Shown: positions 24,448-34,268, counted from the stretch's first letter. The stretch: DNA of 51,649 bases from DASXRC01 sp036506495 (GCA_036506495.1 DASXRQ010000220.1:1-51649); one strand, 5' to 3'. The notes: generated by a model not told the origin, from the letters alone. Numbers and translations: made by a program.

Positions 24448-25770
24448 ATGGCATCGGGCAACGACCGGGCGGCCGTGGCGCCCGGTATCCCACGGCGTCG
24501 CGTCGCCGGAGTCCTGCTGGCGGCGACCGTCGCGCTCGCGATGAGCGCGTGCGGCGGGTCGGACAACAAGAGCAGCAGCACCAATCCCGACGACGGAACC
24601 CAACTCACCATGTGGGTGCGGTCGGCCACCGACCAGTTCAGCAAGCGCCTCGTGGACGCGTACAACCAAGGTCACAAGAACCACATTTCGCTGACCATCA
24701 TCCCCAACGACAACTACCTGACCAAGGTCGGCGCGGCCGCGGGCTCGCGGAGCCTGCCCGACATCCTCGCCTCCGACGTGGTGTACACGCCGAACTACAC
24801 CAAACAGGGGCTCTTCCAGGACATCTCGTCGGAGATCAAGGCCCTGCCGTACAACAGCAGCGTCGCCAAGTCGCACCTGGATGTCGCGTCGTTCCAGGGC
24901 AAGACGTACGCCGTGCCGCACAAGCTCGACTCCTCGGTGCTCTTCTACAACAAGGACCTGTTCCGCAAGGCCGGCCTCGACCCCGAGACGCCGCCGAAGA
25001 ACTTCACGGAGATCCTCGATTACGCGCGCAAGATCACAGCGCTGGGCCACGGCATCACCGGGTTCGACATCGCGGGCAGCTGCGGCGGCTGCGGTGTGTA
25101 CACCCTGTTCCCGTAAGCCTGGGCGGCCGGCGTCAAGGTGCTCTCCGACGACGGCAAGAAGGTGGACATCAACAACGACGCCTTCCGGCAGATCTTCGGC
25201 CTCTACAAGCAGCTCACCGACGAGAAGCTCGTGGCCAGCAGCGACAAGACCCAGGACGGGTCGACGTGGCCGAACAACTTCCTCGCCGGCAAGGTGGGGA
25301 TGCTGCCACTCGGTTCGCCCATCGTGGGCGCCCTACAGCAGCAGAAGATCTTCCAATGGGGTGTAACCCCGCTGATGTCCCCCGACGGCTCCAAGACCTC
25401 GACCTTCATCGGCGGCGACGTGGCCGGCATCTCGGTCAACTCCAAGCACAAGGCGCAGGCCTGGGACTTCCTCAAGTGGACACTCGAGGACAACGCGCAG
25501 GTGGAGATCATCGCCAAGAACGGCGACCTGCCCGCACGCACCGACCTGAGCGGCAACAAGTACACCGCGGCCGACCCCCGGACCAAGCTCATCGCGGACG
25601 GCCTGAAGAATGGCGTCACCCCATTCGCGCTGCCGTTCGGTGACCTCTTCAACAACCCGAACGGGCCGTGGGTCGAGACCATCCGCGGTGCGATTTATGG
25701 ACCCGACCTGAACAAGGCCCTCGCGGCCGGGCAAGACAAGATCCAGAAGGGTCTCGACTCCGCCGGCTGA
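24448..25770 (+). pseudogene. CUT1 sugar ABC transporter binding lipoprotein with in-frame TAA
   Basis: An extracellular solute-binding protein of family 1, 440 residues if read through. AAGGAG precedes the ATG. The signal ends in lipobox AMSAC. Typical blocks are TMWVRSATDQFSKRLVDAYN, LPDILASDVVYTPNY, YAVPHKLDSSVLFYNKDLFR and, after the stop, SDDGKKVDINNDAFRQIFGL, GMLPLGSPIVGALQ and TFIGGDVAGISVNSKHKAQA. The frame is closed by TAA at 25114-25116 within TLFP-stop-AWAAG. Family members have PYAW or PYIW here, so a TAC became TAA. Everything downstream is in frame and conserved. As written the product lacks its second lobe and would not bind sugar. Confidence 0.85.
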
Positions 25771-25835
25771 TGGCGGACCGACTCGGGCCGGCCGCCCATC
25801 GTCGACGGCCGGCCCGGCCACTGTGGAGGACGATC

Positions 25836-26777
25836 ATGTCCGTGACCGCCCGAGCCGACACCGACGTGCCCGCACGCTCCGTCGCGCCGCGGAGGTCGCA
25901 CCGGCCGGCGACGCGTCGGCCGTTGACAGGCATGCTGTTCGTCGCACCGACCGCGGTGATCGTTGCAGCGCTGTTCCTCGTGCCGCTCGGGATCCTCGTC
26001 TACATGTCGCTGACGGACTGGCCACTGCTGGGGTCGCCGACTCCGACCGGGCTGGACAACTACCGCCAGCTCGGCGACGACGACCAGTTCATCGGCGCCA
26101 TTACGTTCACGCTGATCTACACCGCCATCACGACCGTAGTGCTCTTCGCTGTGGCGTTCGTGCTCGTCGCGATCTCGAACAGTCCGCGCCCCGGGTCACG
26201 CTTCTACCGCACGGCGTTCTTCCTGCCGTACGTCGTGGGCACCGCGGCCGCGTCGTCGATGTGGTGGGTCGACGCGCACGACCAGCTCGGCGTCTTCAAC
26301 CAGATACTGCACGCCGTCGGGCTTGCCGACCAGCCGGTCGGGATGCTGGCGTCTCCGGGGAAGGCCCTCATCACGGTCATCGCCCTGGTCGTGTGGAAGT
26401 TCATCGGCTTCCAGGTGATCGTGCTGCTGGTCGGCCTGCAGTCGATCCCTCGGGAGTACTACGAGGCCGCACTCGTCGACGGCGCGTCGACCTGGCAGCG
26501 GCTGCGCTTCATCACCGTGCCCGGCCTCAAGCCCACCCTCGCCCTGCTCACCGTGCTCTCGGTGACCGGGTCGCTGCTGGCCTTCGACCAGTTCTTCGTG
26601 CTGACCCATGGCGGTCCGGACAACAGCACCGTGACGGTGGTGCTAGCCCTCTACAACAAGGCATTTCAGTCGTTCCGGCTCGGCAACGCCGCCGCGGAGG
26701 CGGTTGTCCTGCTGGTCGCCCTGATCATCCTCAACGTCGTACAGCTGCGGCTGCTGCGGAGCAGGGAGAAGGAGTGA
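25836..26777 (+). CDS. CUT1 sugar ABC transporter permease (MalF-like)
   Basis: A 313-residue membrane protein with six expected transmembrane segments. The first is LFVAPTAVIVAALFLVPLGI. The permease EAA loop is EYYEAALVDGASTWQRLRFI, followed by TVPGLKPTL, and the C-terminal half has VLTHGGPDNST. The ATG at 25836 follows GGAGGA. No ATPase gene is present in the unit; actinomycete CUT1 systems usually share one MsiK-type ATPase encoded elsewhere. Confidence 0.92.
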   Translation: MSVTARADTDVPARSVAPRRSHRPATRRPLTGMLFVAPTAVIVAALFLVPLGILVYMSLTDWPLLGSPTPTGLDNYRQLGDDDQFIGAITFTLIYTAITTVVLFAVAFVLVAISNSPRPGSRFYRTAFFLPYVVGTAAASSMWWVDAHDQLGVFNQILHAVGLADQPVGMLASPGKALITVIALVVWKFIGFQVIVLLVGLQSIPREYYEAALVDGASTWQRLRFITVPGLKPTLALLTVLSVTGSLLAFDQFFVLTHGGPDNSTVTVVLALYNKAFQSFRLGNAAAEAVVLLVALIILNVVQLRLLRSREKE

Positions 26778-26782
26778 GCACG

Positions 26783-27674
26783 ATGAGCGTGTCCACGCGG
26801 CCCTCGCGGCCGGTGGTCCGGGACCACGGCAACCGACTCCCGCGCGCGGCGCGCGGCGCGGCATTCCACGGCTTGAGCACCGTGCTGGCCGTCGCGTTCC
26901 TGTTCCCCCTGGTGTGGGCGGCGCTCAACTCGGTCAAGGCCAAGGACGAGGCGAACCGCCAGCCGCCCACCTGGTTCCCGCATAGCCTGTCGCTGGAGAA
27001 CTACCGGAACCTCGCGTCGTTCGACCAGGGCATCGGCACGTACCTGCGGAACAGCATCGTGGTGTCCGCCCTGACCGTCGTGGGCTCGGTCGTCGTGTGC
27101 GTGCTCGGCGGGTACGGTTTCGCCCGGTTCCGGTTCCGGGGCAAGACCGCGCTGTTCGGCACGACACTGGCGATCCTGATGGTCCCGTACGCGACGATCC
27201 TGCTGCCGCTCTACATCCTGCTGGGCAAGCTGGGCATGCAGAACACGCTGATCGGCCTGGCCCTCGTGCTGGTCATGTTCCAGCTGCCGTTCGGCATCTT
27301 CATGATGCGCAACAGCTTCGAGTCGGTGCCGCGGGAGCTCGAGGAGGCGGCACTCGTGGACGGCTGCTCGGACTTCGGTGCGATGTGGCGCGTGTCGGCC
27401 CGGATCGTGGCACCGGGGATAGTCACCGTCGCGTTGTTCTCGTTCCTCATCTCCTGGGAACGAGTTCCTCGCACCGCTGTTCATCCTCAACGACGGCCGG
27501 AAGTACACGCTGCCGGTGATGCTCGTGAACATCCGGTACGCGTCGTTCAACATCCTCGACGTCGGCGCCCTGCAGGCCGGGGTCGTCGTCGCGATGGTGC
27601 GGTGCCTGGTGGTCTACCTGGCCCTTCAACGCTTCTACGTGAGCGGTCTGGTCGCCGGTGCGCTGCGCGGCTGA
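26783..27674 (+). pseudogene. CUT1 sugar ABC transporter permease (MalG-like), single-base frameshift
   Basis: About 296 residues when repaired. The first part reads TVLAVAFLFPLVWAALNSVK, LAILMVPYATILLPLYIL and the EAA loop ELEEAALVDGCSDFGAMW. At 27455-27458 TCCTGGGAACGAG replaces the expected TCCTGGAACGAG (SWNEF). One extra G shifts the frame. The other frame continues NEFLAPLFILNDGRKYTLPV, then FNILDVGALQAGVVVAM and FYVSGLVAGALRG to the TGA at 27672-27674. ATG 26783 is favoured by GGAG spacing; GTG 26774 overlaps the MalF-like stop. As written the protein would lose its last membrane segments. Confidence 0.85.
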
Positions 27675-27704
27675 CGCGATGCCCTTCTTCGGACTCGAGG
27701 AGAC

Positions 27705-29659
27705 ATGCCAGTGACGCCTTCGACCCCTCCCATCGGGCCGGTGTCGCCTCGCGCGACCGGGCGGCTCGCCCTGCGCCCCCTCGGGCTCGCCGACGTCGAG
27801 CTCACCCACGGGGTCTGGGCCGATTGGCAGCGTCTCAACCGGGATGTGACGATCCCGCACGCCCTCAGCTGGCTCGAGCGGGACGGCTCGGTCGACAACC
27901 TGCGCGCGCTGCGCTCCGCTGAACCGCCTGCCGAGCATCGCGGCCTATGGTTCAGCGACTCGGACGTCTACAAGATGCTGGAGGGGCTGTCCTGGGATCT
28001 AGGCCGGGCGCCGTCGGCCGCGCTGAGCGCCGCGGTGGCCGAGCTGATCGATGTGGTACGCCGGGCGCAGGAGGACGACGGGTACGTGAATTCGTTCGTC
28101 CAGGCGGGACACACGCAGCGCTGGGATCACATGGCGTGGAGCCACGAGCTGTACTGCATCGGCCACCTCGTCCAGGCGGCCGTGGCGAACCATCGCGCCA
28201 CCGGCGACGGCGATCTGCTCGCGATCGCCCAGCGGGCCGCGGACTGTGTTGTGCGGGAGTTCGGCGACAGCCGGCGCAAGGACACCGATGGCCACCCCGA
28301 GATCGAGATGGCACTGGTGGAACTCTACCGGGAGACCGGCCAGGGGTCCTATCTGGACCTCGCCCAGCAACTGATCGATGTGCGCGGGTACCGGGTGCTC
28401 GACCCCCGGGGCACTTCGACTCGGCGTACTACCAGGACGAGATCCCCATCCGGCAGCAGACGACGGTCGTCGGCCACGCGGTGCGTGCGCTGTACCTGCT
28501 TACGGGCGTCGTCGACGTCTACCTCGAGACCGGCGAACGGGCGCTGCTGGACAGCGCGCTGCGCCTGTGGGAGTCGATGACGGCGACGAAGACGTACCTA
28601 AACGGCGCGGTCGGGTCGCGCTTCGACGGCGAGGCCTTCGGCGAGGAGTACGAGCTGCCGCAGGACCTCGTGTACGGCGAGACGTGCGCCACGATCGCGA
28701 GCATCATGCTGTCGTGGCGGCTGCTGCTCGCGACGGGAGAGGGCCGGTTCGCCGACGCCGTCGAGCGCGCCCTTTTCAACCTCTTCTCGGCATCCACCTC
28801 GGTCGGTCGCGACGCGTTCTTCTACGACAATCCTGCCCAGCGCCGCACCGCGCGGCCGGCGGCGCCAGTCAACGCCCGGCCGCAACGCGCCGAGGCGCCG
28901 GGTACGCGGCCGCCGTGGTTCCAGTGCGCGTGCTGCCCTCCGAACATCATTCGGACCATCGCCTCGCTCGGCACGTACCTCGCGACGGACACCAGTTCCG
29001 GCGTGCAGATCCACCAGTACGCTCCGGCCACGATCGCGACCGGCGCCGGCGTTCGCCTGGCGGTGGACACGCGCTACCCGCTCGACGGCGCGGTCGAGGT
29101 GACGGTGTGGGAGACGCCCAGCGCCGAGTGGACGCTGTCGCTGCGCGTGCCGGCCTGGTGCCGGGGCGCGACCGTCAGGGTCAACGGCACGGCGGTCCCG
29201 GCCACCCCGGGGGCGCCCGGCTATCTGGAGATCTCCCGCGAGTGGCGCGCCGGCGACGTCGTCGCGCTGTTCCTGCCGATGCCGCCGCGGCTGACGCTGC
29301 CTCATCCGGCGGCCGATGCGGTCCGCGGCGCGGTCGCGATCGAGCGCGGCCCGCTGGTGTACTGCCTGGAGAGCCCGGGCCAGCCAGACGGCGTCGACCT
29401 CAACCGGGTCGAGCTGCTGGTGGACGAGCCACTCACCGAGGCGTACCGGGACCTTCTCGGCCAACCCGTAGTGGTGATCGAGGCGGAAGCGTACGCCCGG
29501 GACGACTCGGCCTGGAACCGGTCGGGCTGGGCCACGCTCGGGGAGGAGCCCGCCGCGGCCGGCCGCCGGGTGCGGCTGACCGCGATTCCATACCATCTGT
29601 GGGCCAATCGCGGCCCGTCCGTCATGCGGATCTTCGTGCCGGCGCGGCGGGTTTCCTGA
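27705..29659 (+). pseudogene. GH127 beta-L-arabinofuranosidase, single-base frameshift
   Basis: An intracellular enzyme that removes non-reducing beta-L-arabinofuranose, as HypBA1 does. It has no signal peptide. The (alpha/alpha)6 barrel includes HTQRWDHMAWSHELYCIGHL and HFDSAYYQDEIPIRQQTTVV then GHAVRALYL. The zinc/catalytic set is intact: Glu and Cys in VYGETCATIA (about 325-327) and the Cys pair in CACCPPNIIRT (about 409-411), the second group holding the cysteine nucleophile in HypBA1. The frame breaks at 28403-28411: GACCCCCGGGGCAC lacks one C relative to the expected D-P-P-G-H-F codons. The start ATG 27705 follows GAGGAG, 30 bases after the permease stop. Restored length is about 651 residues. 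Confidence 0.87.
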
Positions 29660-29682
29660 TCACGGCTGCGCGCAGGTCGCCC

Positions 29683-30786
29683 TCATCGCAGTCCACTGTA
29701 GAAGTCTCGGATGTCCCGCACGAGCACGTCGGGCGCGAGGTGCGCGGCGTAATGACCGGCGGGCTCGTCGTACGCGTGCCACGACCGAATGTTCTTGTGG
29801 TCGCGCTCGGCGAACGTGCGCATCGAAACGAAGTCGCCCTTGAACATCGCCAGGCCGATCGGCACTGTGGTCGGCTCGGTGGGCTTGTCCGCCTTGGCGT
29901 CCTCGTAGTAGATCCGGGTGGCCGACGTGGCCGTGCCGGTCAGCCAGTACAGCATCACGTTGCTGAGAACGAAGTCCGGGTCGAGGTCGCCCAGCAGCTG
30001 AGCGTGCCAGCCGAGCAGCCCGACCGGCGAGTCGGTGATCGCGTACGACAGGGTCTGCGGCTGCTGTGAGTGCAGGATGTTGAACGACATCTTGTTGTCA
30101 TAGAACCACTGGAGCACCTCGAGCGCCCGCTGCTCCTCCGGCGTGACCCTCGCGAACTCCGCTGGGTCGCCAGACGGGAACGAGAAGATCTGCGTGACGT
30201 GCACGCCGACGACGTGCTCGGGGTCGATCCGACCCTGCTCCGGCGCCACGAACGAACCGCCGTCGTTGCCCCCGGTTCCGTACCGGTCGTACCCCAGCCG
30301 CCGCATCAGCTCGGCCCACGCCCTCGCGGTGCGGTACCGGCTCCAACCGCGCTCTCGCGTGGGACCCGAGAACCCGAACCCCGGCAGCGACGGGATGACC
30401 AGGTGGAATGCCTGCTCGCCGGCCGGAGGTTCGGTGAGTGGCTCGATCACCCTCAGGTACTCCACGACCGAGCCCGGCCAGCCGTGGGTCAGCATCAGCG
30501 GGAGCGCGTCCTCGCGCGGCGAGCGGATGTGCAGGAAGTGAATGTTCTGCCCGTCGATCTCCGTAATGAACTGCGGGTACGCGTTCAGCGCCGCCTCCCA
30601 GGCGCGCCAGTCGTATTCGTGGCGCCAGTACTCGGCGAGCCGCCTCACGTCCGCCACCGGCACGCCGTAGTCCCAGCCGGAGTCGGGGATCTGGTCCGGC
30701 CAGCGGGTCCGGTCCAGCCGGTCACGGAGGTCGTCGAGGTCGGTCTGCGGGATGTCGATGCGGAAGGGCTTGATGTCTTCGGTCAT
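29683..30786 (-). CDS. Epoxide hydrolase family protein
   Basis: A 367-residue alpha/beta hydrolase with the epoxide-hydrolase N-terminal region: PFRIDIPQTDLDDLRDRLDR, then TRWPDQ and YWRHEYDWRAWEAALNAYPQ. The oxyanion motif is HGWPGSVVE. The nucleophile elbow is GTGGNDGGSF with Asp as nucleophile, and the late His lies in EPAGHYAAHLAPD. It opens epoxides to diols; microsomal-type members also include juvenile-hormone hydrolases. It diverges from a WYL regulator 62 bases away, which probably controls it. It converges on GH127 with no clear terminator between. Confidence 0.9.
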   Translation of the reverse strand: MTEDIKPFRIDIPQTDLDDLRDRLDRTRWPDQIPDSGWDYGVPVADVRRLAEYWRHEYDWRAWEAALNAYPQFITEIDGQNIHFLHIRSPREDALPLMLTHGWPGSVVEYLRVIEPLTEPPAGEQAFHLVIPSLPGFGFSGPTRERGWSRYRTARAWAELMRRLGYDRYGTGGNDGGSFVAPEQGRIDPEHVVGVHVTQIFSFPSGDPAEFARVTPEEQRALEVLQWFYDNKMSFNILHSQQPQTLSYAITDSPVGLLGWHAQLLGDLDPDFVLSNVMLYWLTGTATSATRIYYEDAKADKPTEPTTVPIGLAMFKGDFVSMRTFAERDHKNIRSWHAYDEPAGHYAAHLAPDVLVRDIRDFYSGLR

Positions 30787-30848
30787 GCCGCCGACGGTAC
30801 GGTGCCTTCCGGTCAGTTCTTGTCCTAAATCTCTGGAAGACTGAAACA

Positions 30849-31811
30849 ATGTTGGAAACCTCGGCGCGGCTGCTGCGGCTGCTCTCCTTGCTGCAGGCGC
30901 AGCGGGACTGGTCTGGCGCGGCCCTCGCGGAGCGTCTCCACGTCAGCGAGCGGACCGTGCGCCGCGACGTCGAACGGCTCCGAGACCTGGGGTATCCGGT
31001 ATACGCCGCGCGGGGTTCCTACGGTGGGTACCGCCTCGGCGCGGGCTCCGCCATGCCACCGCTGCTACTGGACGACGAGGAGGCGGTTGCGGTCACGGTC
31101 GGGTTGCGCACCGCGGCCAGTGGCGCGATTGCGGGCATCGAGGAGACGACGGTACGGGCGCTCGCCAAGCTAGAACAGGTGCTGCCGACGCGCCTGCGGC
31201 ACCGGGTCAGCGCGCTGCAGGCGTACACCGAGCCGGTCCCGGCGGATCGGACCGGCCCCACGGTGGATCCGGCCGTTCTCACCGCGCTCGCGGCGGCTTG
31301 CCGCGACCGGGAGCGGGTGCGGTTCGACTACCGCCATCACGACGGCTCGGCCAGCGTACGGTCGGTGGAACCGCATCGCCTGGTGTCCTGGGGCCGGCGC
31401 TGGTACCTCGTCGCCTGGGACGTCGACCGCCGGGACTGGCGCACGTTCCGGGTGGACCGCGTCGAACCGCGGACGCCGACCGGCCCGCGGTTCCCGCCGC
31501 GCGACCCGCCGGAGGGCGGCGCGGCCGCGTACGTGGCGCGCGGGGTCTCGGCGGCCGCCTGGCGCTATCGGACCCGGGTGCTGGTGCGTGCGCCGGCCGA
31601 GGTCGTGGCCGAGCGGATCAACCCGGCGGTCGGCGTGGTCGAGGCGATCGACGAGCACACCTGCGCGCTCAACACCGGCGCCGACAGCCTGCACACGCTC
31701 GCCGTGTACCTCGGCATGCTGGATCTCGACTTCGAGGTCACCGAACCGCCCGACCTGGTCGAGCACCTGCGCGCCCTGACCGTTCGCTACGCGCGCGCCA
31801 CACGCTCGTAG
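30849..31811 (+). CDS. YafY/DeoR-type HTH and WYL-domain regulator
   Basis: A 320-residue regulator. The N-terminal winged helix is RLLRLLSLLQAQRDWSGAAL then AERLHVSERTVRRDVERLRD, and the wing GYPVYAARGSYGGYRLG is the usual family ending. The WYL domain follows with RVRFDYRHHDGSASVRSVEP and VSWGRRWYLVAWDVDRRDWR, then TFRVDRV. These proteins often bind nucleic acid ligands or small effectors and regulate a divergent neighbour; here the epoxide hydrolase gene is that neighbour. The C-terminal WCX region is present, so the protein looks complete. Confidence 0.92.
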   Translation: MLETSARLLRLLSLLQAQRDWSGAALAERLHVSERTVRRDVERLRDLGYPVYAARGSYGGYRLGAGSAMPPLLLDDEEAVAVTVGLRTAASGAIAGIEETTVRALAKLEQVLPTRLRHRVSALQAYTEPVPADRTGPTVDPAVLTALAAACRDRERVRFDYRHHDGSASVRSVEPHRLVSWGRRWYLVAWDVDRRDWRTFRVDRVEPRTPTGPRFPPRDPPEGGAAAYVARGVSAAAWRYRTRVLVRAPAEVVAERINPAVGVVEAIDEHTCALNTGADSLHTLAVYLGMLDLDFEVTEPPDLVEHLRALTVRYARATRS

Positions 31812-31839
31812 TCCGCGGACAGTCAGGGCCTCGCGGCCG

Positions 31840-33915
31840 TCACCACGGGGACGGTGGCGGGGGCGCGACGACCGGAGGACGGTCGTCGCAGGTGATCGTG
31901 TTCGGCAGCTCCCACGGCGCGAGCCAAGGCCCGGTGGTGCCGCCGCCGTCGTTGCCGCCGAGGTCGATCACCGTGAACTCCGAGCCAGCCGGCGTGAAGT
32001 GGAAGGACCCGCAGTTGTTGATGCCGACCGCGCCGACGTTCCGAGCGTCCACGTTCTCGAACGACGCGGAACCGGCCACGCGAGCACTGACCACCGACGT
32101 TCCGGTGCCGTCGACCCTGATGTCCTTGAACGTGACGTTCGTGATGGAGTACAGGTCCTTCACCGAGAACTCGCTAACGAGCATGATCGCGTTGTACGTG
32201 TTGTCGAGGTAGTGATCCCCAACCACCTGGATATTCGCGTCGATGCTCTTCTCGAGCGCATAGATCCAGATGGCGCCCAGGCCGATGTTCCAGTTCAGCT
32301 CGTAGGTGCCGGCCCGGACCGTGGTGTTGTTCGTGATCCGTAGGTACCCGGTGAACGCCGTGGCGCCGAACCGGGACCCGACCTGAATGCCGCTGCCCTC
32401 TCGAATCGGGTCGGCGACCAGGTTGTTCGAGACCGTGTTGTCGGTTCCGCCGTATACCGCGATGCCGTTCGCGAGCGTCGGCGTCTGCACGGTGTTGTGG
32501 TCGAACGTGTTGTTGGCGTTCACGGTCGGTTCCGACCACATGGCCAGGGCGTCGTCCCCCGTGTTGCGCACGAAGCTGTTGGATACGACCGAGTTCACTA
32601 CGCCGGCGTGGAAGTTGAGGCCGTCCGCGATCTGGTCGACCACCGTCGTGTTCGTGACGCGCGTACCGGTCATGGGCCCGTCGAACCAGAGGCCCACCTT
32701 CGTGTGGTGGATGTAGAGGCCGTCGATGGTCGAGTCGCTCATCGCCCCACCCACCCCGTTGACCTGGTCGGTGTCGATGCGCTCGCGGACGTCACCCTCG
32801 ATCGCGAAGCCGGACAGGTGGACGCCGGTGCTGCCGCCCTCCGACGCGTACCTGCCATAGAAGCCGACACCGCTGTGCACGGAGCCGTCGGGCGCCGGTG
32901 TGCTCAGCGCGACTTCCCGGCCCTTGATGATCGTGTACCAGCTGCCGGCCCCCTCGATCGTCACGTTGTCGACGACGATGTGCCGGTTCACCTGGTACCG
33001 GCCCGGCGGGATGTAGACCGTGCGGCCGGCACGCTTCGCGAACGCGATCGCCCGGTCGAACGCGCCGGCGGAGTCGCGTCGACCCGACGGGTCGGCCCCG
33101 AACGCCAGCACGTTCGCCGCCGCCAGCCGGACGCGCGGCGGCGCGACCAGCTGCGAGTCCAGCAGGTCGATGACCGTCCACGTGGCGCTGCTGTCGGTGG
33201 GTACCGCGAGCCGCACCTTGTCACCCGCGCGGTACGTCCGACCGAGCAGCAGGCGCTGCTCGTCGTAGAAATGCATCGGACGGAATGGCTTGGTGATGGT
33301 CGGTGGCGGCGTCGTGAACGCGGGCACGCACGCGCACTCGGTGATCCACCAGTCGGGGTGCAGGAGATCGGCGTTGGGGTCGTTCGTGAAGGGGTACTGG
33401 TTGTACAGCCACCCGAACTGCGACGTGAGGGTCATGGTCTTCTTTGACTTGCCGTTGACGGTGACGTTCAGCGGCGCCGTGATGCCACCACCAGCCGGCG
33501 CGTCCGGAATGCTGTAGCGCACGTTGATGGCGTTGGCGGCGCTCGGCAGCGTGAACTCGACGTACTGTCCGGGCGTCAGCCTGACCGCCGTCCGACCGGA
33601 CGCTTCCGCCGGCAACGTGTACGCGGTGCGGTCGGGGCCGATGATCGTGCCGTTGGTCACGGCGTTCTCGGCCTCCTGCTCGAGGAAATCGACGTTCGCG
33701 CCTCGGCCGGCGACGAGAGACGGGTCCAGCGCGGCACGTGTGATGACGGGCGCGGAACCCGTGGCCGGGTCCACGCCGGCGAGCGACGGGGCGGCGGCGC
33801 CGACCGCGACGGCGAGCACGACGGCGGCCACGGAGGTGGATCGGACCGCCAGCGCGGCCCTTCGCGGTGGCCCGCTCGACCACCGCGCGAGAGCTCCCAT
33901 GGTGCTCGATGACAT
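31840..33915 (-). CDS. Secreted parallel beta-helix glycosidase, GH87-like (alpha-1,3-glucanase/mycodextranase type)
   Basis: A 691-residue exported protein. The signal peptide is about residues 1-47 (SVAAVVLAVAVGAAAPSLAG). A CBM35-like domain follows with FLEQEAENAVTNGTIIGP and VRLTPGQYVEFTLPSAANAI. From about 290 a right-handed beta-helix starts with NVLAFGADPSGRRDSAGAFD, TVYIPPGRYQVNRHI and rungs such as DNVTIEGAG. The block ADGLNFHAGVVNSVVSNSFV, then RNTGDDALAMWS, supplies paired Asp residues as in GH87 enzymes. The tail is proline-rich. GH87 enzymes cut fungal or streptococcal alpha-1,3-glucan. The family call is from remembered motifs; a polygalacturonase-like role is less likely. Confidence 0.65.
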   Translation of the reverse strand: MSSSTMGALARWSSGPPRRAALAVRSTSVAAVVLAVAVGAAAPSLAGVDPATGSAPVITRAALDPSLVAGRGANVDFLEQEAENAVTNGTIIGPDRTAYTLPAEASGRTAVRLTPGQYVEFTLPSAANAINVRYSIPDAPAGGGITAPLNVTVNGKSKKTMTLTSQFGWLYNQYPFTNDPNADLLHPDWWITECACVPAFTTPPPTITKPFRPMHFYDEQRLLLGRTYRAGDKVRLAVPTDSSATWTVIDLLDSQLVAPPRVRLAAANVLAFGADPSGRRDSAGAFDRAIAFAKRAGRTVYIPPGRYQVNRHIVVDNVTIEGAGSWYTIIKGREVALSTPAPDGSVHSGVGFYGRYASEGGSTGVHLSGFAIEGDVRERIDTDQVNGVGGAMSDSTIDGLYIHHTKVGLWFDGPMTGTRVTNTTVVDQIADGLNFHAGVVNSVVSNSFVRNTGDDALAMWSEPTVNANNTFDHNTVQTPTLANGIAVYGGTDNTVSNNLVADPIREGSGIQVGSRFGATAFTGYLRITNNTTVRAGTYELNWNIGLGAIWIYALEKSIDANIQVVGDHYLDNTYNAIMLVSEFSVKDLYSITNVTFKDIRVDGTGTSVVSARVAGSASFENVDARNVGAVGINNCGSFHFTPAGSEFTVIDLGGNDGGGTTGPWLAPWELPNTITCDDRPPVVAPPPPSPW

Positions 33916-34268
33916 CGCAACACTCGTCTCTGTGGGGGTTGGGCGGCGAAGTCACCCCGGCGACGGAGGTGGGTGAGGTGACCTTAGGGCTCCCGATACG
34001 CATTCCACAAGAGCTTGTCGAGTATTTCCGTGAGATTGCTTCAGAGTTGCGTAGGAGCACTCCGTTCTTGCGTCATCTCGATCCCCGCTCCACACTTCGT
34101 CAGAGTTGGGGTTTCCTGCCCCCGCCGATCGCCCGACTCCGACGGAGTTGGGAGAGGGGAGTGGTCCGCGAGCGGGCGTCAGGCGGAGCACGGCCGGCCG
34201 GTCACACTCCGGCGGCTCTCGTTCGTCATCCTGGTTGGGTGTTCAACACACGTAGAAGGGAGCCGACG
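33916..34268. other. 353-base gap between GH87-like and VOC genes
   Basis: A divergent regulatory region. It holds a perfect inverted repeat ACTCCG-A-CGGAGT at 34136-34148 and several partial copies of CAGAGTTG/CGGAGTTG (around 34042, 34101 and 34144). Open frames crossing it have no recognisable domain. I cannot assign a regulator. Confidence 0.35.
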
